In this document: piece after piece, positions 9,106-18,753 of the stretch
How positions within the stretch are numbered: the first letter of the stretch is position 1
Layout: each line of letters begins with the position of its first letter
Source: Auxenochlorella pyrenoidosa
Taxonomy: Eukaryota; Chlorophyta; Trebouxiophyceae; Chlorellales; Chlorellaceae
Direction of reading: 5' to 3'
DNA: 18,753 bases
NCBI GenBank assembly: GCA_001430745.1
Contig: KQ482040.1
Span: 1,424,970 to 1,443,722, forward strand
Program-made: the position numbers and the translations under genes
The notes under the pieces: model-generated
Database searches by the model: none
Told to the model about the DNA's origin: nothing
The model's input: the letters and a program-made list of their open reading frames with translations, nothing else

Positions 9106-10588
9106 TCAGAAGATGTCTGGGTTGCGGAAGCCGGGCACCGCGGTGGCGTCCTTGCCGTCGGTGGCGGCCTTGAGGTGCATGGACAGGCTGTAGTTCTGCA
9201 GCTCCAGCGCCTGCACCTTCGCCTGGTACCCCTCCAGCATGCCCCGCAGCTGCGCCACCTCAGCCTCCTTGCTGCTGCAGGCAGGGCAGTGTTGAGGGCC
9301 ACAGAACGGCGGCGCAGCGGTCAGGAGAAGCCTTCACTCAGCAGCAGCAGCCCTCAGCAAACGGCAGCGCAGGGCGGATGTCACCCAGGCACCGCGATGC
9401 ACAGGCTGTTGGTTGCAGCACTCGATGCTCCCTTCTTGCCGACCCCCGCACCCACCTGAGCTGCTGCATGCGTGTGTTCTGGACGGCCACTGCCCGCTTG
9501 AGCAGGTGGTTTTCCCGCTGCGCATCTGCCAGCTGTGCGCGTAGCCGATCCGCCTCGCCGCTCTGCCACGAGTGGGCGGGGCAGAAGAGGGGATGAGTCA
9601 TGACGCTGAGCTCAGCTTGCTACAAGCACAGCAACTGCAGCGTTGAGGAGCCATGCCCACCACGCATGCGCGAGTGCAGGGTACTCAAGCAATCATTCTC
9701 GCAGGCACACGCTTACTACCAGTGCTGGCCTCACGGGCACACCTGCGGCGCCGCCTGCTTTGCGTGCTGCACCGCCGCCTGCTCAAAGGCTTGCAGCAGC
9801 CTGGCGGCACGGGCGCGCGCATCCGCCATGTCGCTGGCCGCTGCCATTTGCTGCACTACTACGTCCACCCACTCGTCTGCAGACTGGGGCTGCCCGTTGG
9901 GGGCGGCGCCCTGCTGCTGCTGCTGCTGCTGCTGCTGCGCTGGCGCCGCCGCCTGCTGCGGGGCACCCTGCTGCGGGGCAGCTGCTGCGGCCGCGGCCGA
10001 GGTGGAGGCGGTGGAGAGGCGCAGGTCGGTGAGGTGCTTGATGGCGGCGTCGATGTTGTCGCCATACTCGGCCAGCACGTCGGCGATGACCTGGAGGGGG
10101 GGGGGGGGGGGGGGCGGCAGTGAAGAGAGACTGAGCCATGGTGCCGCTGTGAAGCACGTCGGGACAACGCGGTGGCAGGCAGGGCAGTCGCGCTGATGCT
10201 GGGCAGCCTGTGGCAAACAATGCTGCAAGCCTTTGCGTGCAGGCCATGGTGTGCGAACAAGACCACGACCTGCAACATCACCAGTCCCCAGGTGACATAT
10301 TGAACAGCCTGCGCGCACTCGGCACGCACGCCCGGGCAACCAGCCCGTGCCCACCTTGTCGCTCATCTCGGGGAACAGTCCGCGCAGAGCTGCGAGCGTG
10401 GCCTGGCCCACCGAGTAGGCGAGGCCAAGGTCGGGGCCGCCACAGCGGGCGGGGCTGCCGCGGGCGCGGTAGCGCTTGGTCGCTGCCGAGCTGTCCAGCC
10501 GCTGCAGCCGGTCCTCGTTCTCCTCGCTCTCGTACAGGCCCCGCTTGCTACCGACGGCAAAAGGCGAGTGCTGCGTGGCAACAGACAT
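9106..10588 (-). CDS. CUE-domain (ubiquitin-binding type) protein with poly-Gln linker and C-terminal coiled coil
   Basis: Exons (minus): 10588-10355, 10090-9743, 9562-9456, 9274-9106; all introns GT-AG; 285 residues. A CUE-like three-helix module spans about residues 57-102 (ALRGLFPEMSDK then VIADVLAEYGDNIDAAIKHL), including the FP and DxxxAIxxL features of the fold. It is followed by an Ala/Gln-rich linker with nine Gln (130-138), the segment EWVDVVVQQM and a helix. A coiled coil follows (RLRAQLADAQRENHLLKRAV...). The end contains NYSLSMHLK and PGFRNPDIF, resembling the NYALTMHL...PDVF end of plant 'ubiquitin system component CUE' proteins (for example At5g32440, from memory). The role is probably ubiquitin binding in the cytosol or nucleus; the partner is unknown. 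I chose the ATG at 10588 because the GSKR-type start fits the plant family. An in-frame ATG at 10864 would add 92 basic, low-complexity residues. Confidence 0.85.
9911..9938 (-). repeat. CAG/CTG trinucleotide run encoding the poly-Gln tract of the CUE protein
   Basis: An uninterrupted CTG run on the plus strand reads as CAG codons in the gene and encodes the nine-Gln stretch. Length variation here would stay in frame in whole units. Confidence 0.9.
10096..10114. repeat. 19-nt homopolymer (C run on the sense strand) at the CUE gene intron 1 acceptor
   Basis: Nineteen G on the plus strand, i.e. C19 in the pre-mRNA, lie five bases upstream of the exon 2 start and form most of the pyrimidine tract. 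Its exact length is prone to assembly error. Confidence 0.85.
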
Positions 10589-11243
10589 GGCTTCTGCCGG
10601 CCCTGCGAGCGGAGCCGCACGCGTGCGCGGCCGGCTGGGAGTGGTGGCGGCCGGCGCACGGCCGCAGCAGGTTGGGAGCCGTGGGGCCCTGGCGCGTCGT
10701 GTCTCGGTCGCTGGGTGTGCGTAAGTAGGCTCTAGCGGGGAGGCGAGGCACCCCGGAAGGCGGGAGCCGCGGCTGCGAGAGCGGCTGCTCGCTGCCGCTG
10801 TTCTGGCTAGTCGGGCTGCGCTGAAACTCCTGCTGTCGCCACTGGGGAGCCACGCACGGAGCACTGTCTGAAAGGACAGCGTCTAAAGAGGGTGGGCAAG
10901 TGAAGAGAGCTGCAGAGCAGGCTGGCGGCCGCCAGCTCTTGTTTTACAGCAGCTGACAGTCTAAGAGGCATGCATGGAGGCCCGTCGGCACGCCAAAAAG
11001 AGGGCTTCAAGGCTCCGAGCGCAGCAGTCGCCGCAGCAGCGCCTGGCTTCGACTTTCGACGCTGTACATGCGTCTTTGGCCTGCCATCGATCATAAATCT
11101 CCGCCCGCTTGGGCTCTGAGTGTCCCAGGGCGTCCCACCCTTGCTTGGCGGTGGAGAGGGCTTGCCTGCAGCATCCCAAGAGGCCCCTGCTGATCGGAAA
11201 CAGAGACAGCGTCATCAGAGGATAGGGTGGCCCTGCGGCAGCC
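10589..11243. promoter_or_regulatory. Shared divergent 5' region between CUE gene and NDUFV2
   Basis: These 655 bp separate two opposite start codons. The frame of the CUE gene stays open upstream to 10864, so part may be coding or 5' UTR. No TATA-like or other site could be picked out. Nothing else is supported. Confidence 0.5.
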
Positions 11244-13997
<2,754 letters not shown>

Positions 13998-15278
13998 ACG
14001 TGTTGGCGGTTGGGTAACGCCGGCAGGCCGCACCCCCACCAGGGGGCTGGGAAGCAGCGCTGGCACTGTGGCGTGTTCTGCCTCTGCCCCTTCTTGCCCC
14101 CCCACCCTCCCTCTGTACTCCACGTGCGCGCCCCAAGGGACAGCCCCGCGCAACCCTACCTCCCTGTTTTTGTCCGCGTTGAGCTCACCCCACCTTGCCA
14201 CTCCCTGCTGCCTCTCCAGTCGCTCTCTCTTCCCCCACTGCTCACCGCCGTTGCTGCACCCAAGCCCTGAGGGCTGGCGGCAGCGTGTTACATGTCGCGA
14301 CCAGGACCCGATCAGATCAGACAAGATGGGGGTGCAGTGCAGCTAGGAGAGCCTTGCATGCTCCTTACATGCGCGTGCTGGGTGCTGCTGCGCGTTCACT
14401 TGGACCTTTTTCTAAGGCCGCCGCAGGTTGGTCCTAACCTGTCTGGCTGGTTGAGAAGCATGGGCGATGTGCCTCTTCGCCTCCCTCTTGGGCGACTGAC
14501 AAAAGCCCTCGCGCGCGTGCTGTGGTGGCTCTTGCCTGCTGACCGTGCGGCGCAGAAATAGTTGAAATTCTGAACGTTATCCTGGGGCAGCATGAAGCAG
14601 CGGGCGGGTGGTGCAGGTGGCAGGGGCGACACGGGCGCCGAGGGATTTCCTATGGCTTTCTTCCATCTGCACGCCCGGGCGGCCATTATGAAGTGACTGT
14701 TGAAATTCCATGGCATTTTGGCGTCCCTGAGCACCCCGCACCCTGCAGGGCAGGTGTCGTCTTGCTGGCCAGCGTGCAGCTGCTCCGTGCGGCAGTCGCC
14801 AGTCGCCACCCAAGCACGATCAGCCTGCACCTGTTGCCAGGGAAGCATGCAGCAAAAGGTGCATCTTTCACTGAATCAACCTCGATGCAGGCTCTGGCAT
14901 GTACATGTACATCCCAGATCCAGTGGTTCTGAATGCCTTGGGTGCCTGCTGTGCCGCTCGGCAGTAGCTTGCTGGCGTTGGCCCTGCTGCTCGCACGGGC
15001 CCCTTCTCCCTTGGAACTCGCCACTGCAACTTCCTCGTTTCTGCAGTTGCTTCTGGCAAAGTATCGTCGACTGCTGGCCCCACGGCTGAGGAGCAACCTG
15101 GTGAGCGCTGCAACCTCCAGACGGCCACCTGCAGATGCCGATGCGGCTCACGGCCGTTCACATGTGCCAGGGCGCCGTTTTCCACCGGTCGGTGGCTGCC
15201 TGATGCTTGGGCGGCACTGCGCCCGTCGGCGCGTCGGCCGTGCCGCCTGCCTGCATCCTCGCACTGCTGCCGTGCCAG
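13998..15278. other. Intergenic, no supported gene
   Basis: This is GC-rich sequence downstream of NDUFV2 with pyrimidine-rich stretches at 14090-14270. GTTGAAATTC occurs twice (near 14561 and 14699). Two gene-like scraps were seen. One is an open stretch at 14875-14966, reading GMYMYIPDPVVLNALGACC before a TAG. The other is an exon-like 54-nt segment at 15047-15100, flanked by CTGCAG and GTGAGC. Neither connects to anything recognisable. Confidence 0.5.
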
Positions 15279-15399
15279 GCTCACTGACCAGTGCTTGTGC
15301 CAGACATTGTCAAAACACACCTCTGCATGCTTGTTTGATGCAGGGCACTCACGTTTTCCCTTCTCGCTGCTCTTCCCTCCCATGCGCAGTCTAACCTGG

Positions 15400-15800
15400 G
15401 CCAGCATTGGCGGCGGGGAGGAGGCCAGCAAGGGTCAACGCGAAGAAGCCCCAAGGCAGCAGCAAGCTTCATGCCCCACCTCCATCTTGCTGCGCGCCGC
15501 ACGCGGTACTCCTCACTGTTTGTGACGTCCGGCAGGGCGCTGTCCCCAGCAGGGAGTGGTGGTGGCCCAGCAGAGCACTCCAGAGCACCCCCAATGCTCT
15601 CCACCGGGCCCCCAGTGCTCCCTGCTGGGGTCAGTGCGCTGCGGGAGGTAGCAAGCACTGAGCAGTACCCTGTGAGCAGAAGCGGGAGGCAAGGCATGAA
15701 GCCTGCTGCCGCCGCAGGGCCCCCTTGCCTTGCTCTTGTGAGCCTCCTCCCCTTCGGCCCCTACCTCCCTCCCTTCCCACCGCCACTGGCCAGCCTCCTT
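15400..15800. repeat. Long imperfect palindrome, array unit 1
   Basis: The arms meet around 15591 (AGAGCA at 15582-15587 against TGCTCT at 15595-15600). Outward pairing continues imperfectly through the CCCAGCAG/CTGCTGGG blocks to the GGGGAGGAGG block on the left and CCTCC-rich sequence on the right. Outer ends are approximate. Confidence 0.55.
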
Positions 15801-15956
15801 CCGCGGCTGTGCTGGCTCATGGGCCCGAGGCTGGAAAGGTTGTGCCCGATAGTGTCGCACTGCATTCTCAGCACGCTTGCCTGGGGCACGGTGCACATGC
15901 TTACATTTTCCCCTCTTTGCCCCTATATCTCCCATGGGCGGTGCCAAGCAGATGGG

Positions 15957-16345
15957 CTGGCGAGTGGCGACGGGGAGGAGGCAGGCAAGGGGCATCGGGA
16001 GGAGGGCAGCAGGGGTCAATGCGGGGGTCAATTTGGAGGTGGGGCCGTGGCGGCACCAGGATCTATGCCCCGCCCCCCGCTTCCGGTGGGCAGCACGGTA
16101 CCGCTCGCTGTCACCTCCAGCCGCGCGCTGGCCCCAGCAGAGAGCACTTGGGGCCCAACAGAGAGTAGGAGGCCCCCCAGCACTCTCTGCTGGGCCCCAG
16201 TGCTCTCTGCTGGGGCCAGCGCGCTGCTGGAGGTCACAGTGAGCAGTACGTGCTGCCAACCGGAAGCAGAAGCCGGGGCATGAAGCCAGCTGCCCCCTGT
16301 CTGCCTTCTCCCCGCCGCCACTTGCCAGCCTCCTCCCATGGCTCT
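15957..16345. repeat. Long imperfect palindrome, array unit 2 (best preserved)
   Basis: The arms are about 15957-16166 and 16182-16345, with a loop of about 15 bp. The inner parts match well: GGCCCCAGCAGAGAGCAC on the left against GTGCTCTCTGCTGGGGCC on the right, and the flanking GCAGCACGGTAC/GTACGTGCTGC blocks pair with few mismatches. Transcribed RNA would fold into a long hairpin. Confidence 0.7.
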
Positions 16346-16579
16346 GCTGGCTCACTGACCGAGAATGAAAAGGTGGGGAGCCCTGACAAGTTTTTGTATT
16401 GCATGATCCGCCTAATTGGTTTAGGCGTGGTGCTTATGTTTGCTTCGCATTGCCCTCTTGCCATGCGCAGTGCCAAGCAGATGTCTGACGGCGAGCCTGG
16501 CCCCCCCGTGCTTTATACTGGGGGTCAGCACGCTGCTTAAGGTCACAAGCAGCATGCAGATCAACTGCCTGCAGTGGAA

Positions 16580-16808
16580 GCGTAGGCAGGGGCTGTGGCC
16601 CCTCCCCGCCTTCTCGAGCGTTATGCCGGGCTTGATGTGCAGGTTTACATCCATCATGTGCATGCCGCTGCGCTCCGCCCCGGCTGTCTCAACGCCGATG
16701 TGCACATCCTCGCTGCCCTTTTCACATAGTTTTCAAGAATCATGCCCAGCAGCGCAATCACTCCTGCCACCAGCAGGCCCGTGACCCAGCCAGTCGTTGC
16801 AGGAGGCC
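16580..16808 (-). pseudogene. Possible gene fragment, left arm: frameshifted relative of the right-arm peptide
   Basis: On the minus strand the arm reads GLLVAGVIALLGMILENYVK, clearly similar to the right-arm peptide. Continued similarity (VETAG..., MMDVNLHIKPGITLEKAGRG) lies in a different frame, so an indel separates the two blocks just after the VK motif. This fits a decayed duplicate. Confidence 0.35.
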
Positions 16809-16848
16809 TCGCCAAGGGCTGCTTCACCCAAGGAGCAACCCGGGGCAT

Positions 16849-17065
16849 GGCCTCCTGGACGAACAGGCGGATTACGGGCTCCCTGGTGGCAGGTGAGCTT
16901 GTGCTGCTGGGCATGCTCCTCGGAAACCGGGTGAAGCAGGCCAGCAAGGAAGCGTGCAGCCGCGTCCAGACAGCTGGGAGGCAGGTGCGCAGCGACATGC
17001 GCAAGGTGAACGTAAACCCCACATTTTGGGCCCAGCTCGAGAAGCAGGAAGGCAGGCGCTGCTGT
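16849..17065 (+). pseudogene. Possible gene fragment, right arm: single hydrophobic segment and basic tail
   Basis: One open frame through this arm reads GSLVAGELVLLGMLLGNRVK, then a basic helix (SRVQTAGRQVRSDMR) and VNPTFWAQLEKQEGR. It stays open well beyond the repeat, and a TGTAA occurs downstream at 17385-17389. The peptide looks like a membrane-anchored helical protein, but I recognise no family. Exon limits, start and end are not known. It may be a remnant or a poorly resolved real gene. Confidence 0.3.
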
Positions 17066-18158
17066 AGCAGACGTAGTTTCCTAGCAGCGTGCGCCCCTTC
17101 CTGCTCCCCCCTGGTCCCCTTGGACCTGCTGCCCAGCTCCCTGACAGTCTTCCTTTCCCTCTTCTCTCCAGTCCTGGGGCTTTCCTCACGCCCGGCCCTG
17201 CCGGGGAGACCAGAGTGGCAGGGTCGCCCTTTGCGCCATGGTGCAGGCGCGTGCCCTTGATGAGATCACACGCTGCATGGCTGCCCCACTTGGCTGCAGG
17301 CTACGGCGCTGCTCGCGCTATGGGCACTCCATTACTGCAGGAGGCACAAACAGGTGGGAAATTGGCAACACGGGATGGCTTGCTTGTAATGCTGCTGCTG
17401 ACTTGTGGAGCCACCATGCATGCACCCTCAGCTTCTTCGTCTATGCCGTTCCCTGCCCTGCAGCCCGCAGTTGCCAGCAGGCACGCTAGCTTTTGCAGAG
17501 CTCCCAGCACTGCCCTGCCTGATGGCAATGTCAGGGCACCGCACAGCCATCGCCACAGCCTGAGGCGTCCTGACAGAGCTCAGGGACTTATCATGTGTGT
17601 TGACGTGCACTTGTTACATTTAGATGTTGCAAGATCAACCGCCATGATTGCAGTGTCCATGTGAATGATGAAAGCAACCAACCAGTGTGGCTACAGAACA
17701 GTCCGCTCGTCATGCACAGGGTGGTTCATTTCTCAGTACGATCTCCTACCTATTCTTCTCGCCGTGTCATCTCTCTAATGTATGGAAGACGAGTGGTGCC
17801 AACTGTGTGTCCTGTGCAAGGGCAGCGGGCACATGCTTGAACAGGAGCGCTGCGCCGCTGCTTTGGCGGTGAACGCGGCGGAATGTCCAGGGACAGCTCG
17901 CAGCAGGCCCGTCGGCTGCTGATCGCCGTCAAATACTGCGACAAGGGCGTCGGAGGTCATCTTAGCCACCACAAGCGCACAAACTCCCCCTCCCCTCGGC
18001 CTCCCCGTCGCTCCGCTCGGCTGCTGGCTTCGCCGTCCAGGTGCGGTGAGCTGGACGAGCTGCTACCAGGAGACTGATCCCGAGAGGACGCGCAACACAG
18101 CTGCCGCTCCTCGCGCTGCCGCTCCCGAGCTCCAGCCACTGAACCTCGACCGACGGCG
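17066..18158. other. Intergenic / 5' region of EXO70
   Basis: No gene can be supported. An exon-like 54-nt segment at 17300-17353 (CTGCAG before, GTGGGA after) reads ATALLALWALHYCRRHKQ. A TGTAA lies at 17385-17389. The last several hundred bases should contain the EXO70 promoter and 5' UTR, but no core promoter element was evident. Confidence 0.45.
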
Positions 18159-18753
18159 ATGGCCGCCGGCACCCTGTCTCCGGCCGAGGCGGCGGCCCAG
18201 CTGCGGGCCGACCTGGCGCTGCTGGAGGCCAGCACCCGCGAGGCCGCGCAGCTGCTGGACCTGGCTGCCTGGCAGCTGGGCGAGCTGGACCGGGGGGCGG
18301 CGGGCCTCACCTCCAAGACGCGGACGTTGACTCGCGCCAAGGAGAGCATTTCTGCCGCCAAGGCGCGCAGCGAGGAGGTGCTGGAGCACCTGGATGCCTC
18401 CAGACGGGTGAGGCGGAGGGGCGTGCACAGCCAGGCTTGTGTTTTGCAGAAACACGCTGAAACATGCCGCCGCCTTGCCTGGTGCGCCCAGCCCGCACCG
18501 TTGCCCACCCGGCCCTTTATCCATCCATCCATCTGCGAGCAGATGCAAGGCATCATCCAGGCAGGGCCCCGCGCCGGCCTGGAGGCCTTTTTGGCCGCCA
18601 CCGCTAGGCTGGAGGCGGCCGTCGACTTTTTGCAGGCGCACCGCTCGATGCAGAGCGCCGAGGATGCGCTGTGGCACACCGCCGCCCTGCGCGACGCCGC
18701 GCTGTCCGCCGTCGGCGCCGAGTTCTCCGCCCTGGCGCACAAGCACTCGGCGG
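18159..18753 (+). CDS. EXO70: Exocyst complex subunit EXO70, N-terminal part (3' truncated by window end)
   Basis: Exons: 18159-18407 and 18543 to the window end; the intron is GT-AG, phase 0 (CGG|GTGAGG, GAGCAG|ATG). Together they give 153 residues. EXO70 binds PI(4,5)P2 and other exocyst subunits to tether secretory vesicles at the plasma membrane. The visible part matches the EXO70 N-terminus: a coiled coil of about 80 residues (ALLEASTREAAQLLDLAAW...), then EVLEHLDASRR. Next is IIQAGPRAGLEAFLAATARL (family: 'GPxxDLExYLxA...L') and AVDFLQAHRSMQSAEDAL (plant: 'IxYFxxNxSFKSSxxxL'). It ends before the C-terminal helical bundles and the lipid-binding surface. The start is the first ATG in the frame and gives a family-typical N-terminus. 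EXO70 paralog identity cannot be decided. Confidence 0.87.
   Translation, partial: MAAGTLSPAEAAAQLRADLALLEASTREAAQLLDLAAWQLGELDRGAAGLTSKTRTLTRAKESISAAKARSEEVLEHLDASRRVRRRGVHSQACVLQKHAETCRRLAWCAQPAPLPTRPFIHPSICEQMQGIIQAGPRAGLEAFLAATARLEAAVDFLQAHRSMQSAEDALWHTAALRDAALSAVGAEFSALAHKHSA

Larger units (their letters stand above)
15279..16600. repeat. Degenerate tandem array, period about 530-550 bp, units containing palindromes
   Basis: The anchor CATGCGCAG (or CATGGGCGG) at 15381, 15933 and 16462 starts three units, spaced 552 and 529 bp; the unit-end motif GGCTCACTGACC also appears at about 15279 and 16349. Matching blocks occur in the same order in successive units: GGGGAGGAGG(C)CAGCAAGGG-like sequence, a GC-rich palindrome, GCATGAAGCC, then a T-rich stretch before the next anchor. 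Unit 3 lacks most of the left half of the palindrome. Copies are clearly diverged, so the array is old. I found no coding frame conserved across units and no known transposon terminus. Confidence 0.7.
16580..17065. repeat. Inverted duplication with arms of about 230 bp and a 40-nt centre
   Basis: The inner ends are AGGAGGCC (16801-16808) and GGCCTCCT (16849-16856). Outward, the two arms stay alignable, for example CTGGTGGCAGG, CTGCTGGGCATG and GACAGC(C/T)GGG on each side. Identity by eye is around 70 percent with small indels. Read outward from the centre, both arms give a hydrophobic peptide of the form TG-x-LVAG-x3-LLGM-x-L-x-N-x-VK. Confidence 0.65.

Noticed and set aside
10476..10728. Plus-strand open frames antisense to CUE exon 1
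   Set aside because: They are shadows of the CUE coding frame, which has domain support.
15513..16355. 280-codon minus-strand open frame across the array with repeated PSREHWGP-type peptides
   Set aside because: The peptide repeats simply mirror the DNA palindromes. The frame crosses both units without a recognisable domain, and open frames are frequent by chance at this GC content.
15279..17065. CRISPR array, retroelement or known DNA transposon
   Set aside because: Units are far too long and diverged for CRISPR. I saw no reverse transcriptase, integrase, transposase or LTR, and no clear target-site duplication.
17957..18742. 261-codon minus-strand open frame opposite EXO70
   Set aside because: It is antisense to clear EXO70 exons and is a shadow of GC-rich codon bias.

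Overview
The window looks like nuclear DNA of a GC-rich green alga, most likely a chlorellalean trebouxiophyte (Chlorella, Micractinium or a relative). This rests on very GC-rich coding sequence, many short spliceosomal introns of about 110-400 bp with acceptors often ending CTGCAG or GCGCAG, candidate TGTAA poly(A) signals of the green-algal type, and the gene content. The genus is an inference. Genes had to be assembled from exons; every join given below was checked by eye for splice dinucleotides and reading phase.

Layout: (1) 212-3330 (+) is the 3' part of a carotenoid cleavage oxygenase (RPE65/CCD family) in ten exons, with its N-terminus outside the window. (2) 4282-5596 (-) is an unrecognised, probably plastid-targeted protein with one hydrophobic segment, three exons, 265 aa. 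(3) 6085-8645 (+) is a PAP2-type lipid phosphate phosphatase, eight exons, 345 aa. (4) 9106-10588 (-) is a CUE-domain protein of a plant/algal family, four exons, 285 aa. (5) 11244-13997 (+) is the 24-kDa (NDUFV2/NuoE) subunit of mitochondrial complex I, ten exons, 293 aa. (6) 18159-18753 (+) is the start of an EXO70 exocyst subunit, cut off by the window end.

Genes 2/3 and 4/5 are head-to-head pairs with about 490 and 655 bp between start codons. Genes 1/2 and 3/4 converge. The genes belong to separate housekeeping processes (carotenoid cleavage, lipid metabolism, ubiquitin binding, respiration, secretion) and do not form one pathway. No CRISPR array, operon, tRNA or rRNA was seen.

The unusual part is the 4.2-kb gap between NDUFV2 and EXO70 (13998-18158). 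It holds a degenerate tandem array with a period of about 530-550 bp, whose units each contain a long imperfect palindrome (about 15279-16600). Next to it is an inverted duplication of about 230-bp arms (about 16580-17065), whose arms read as related membrane-segment peptides, one of them frameshifted. I could assign neither to a known element family. They are the best candidates for something undescribed, but the evidence is by eye only.
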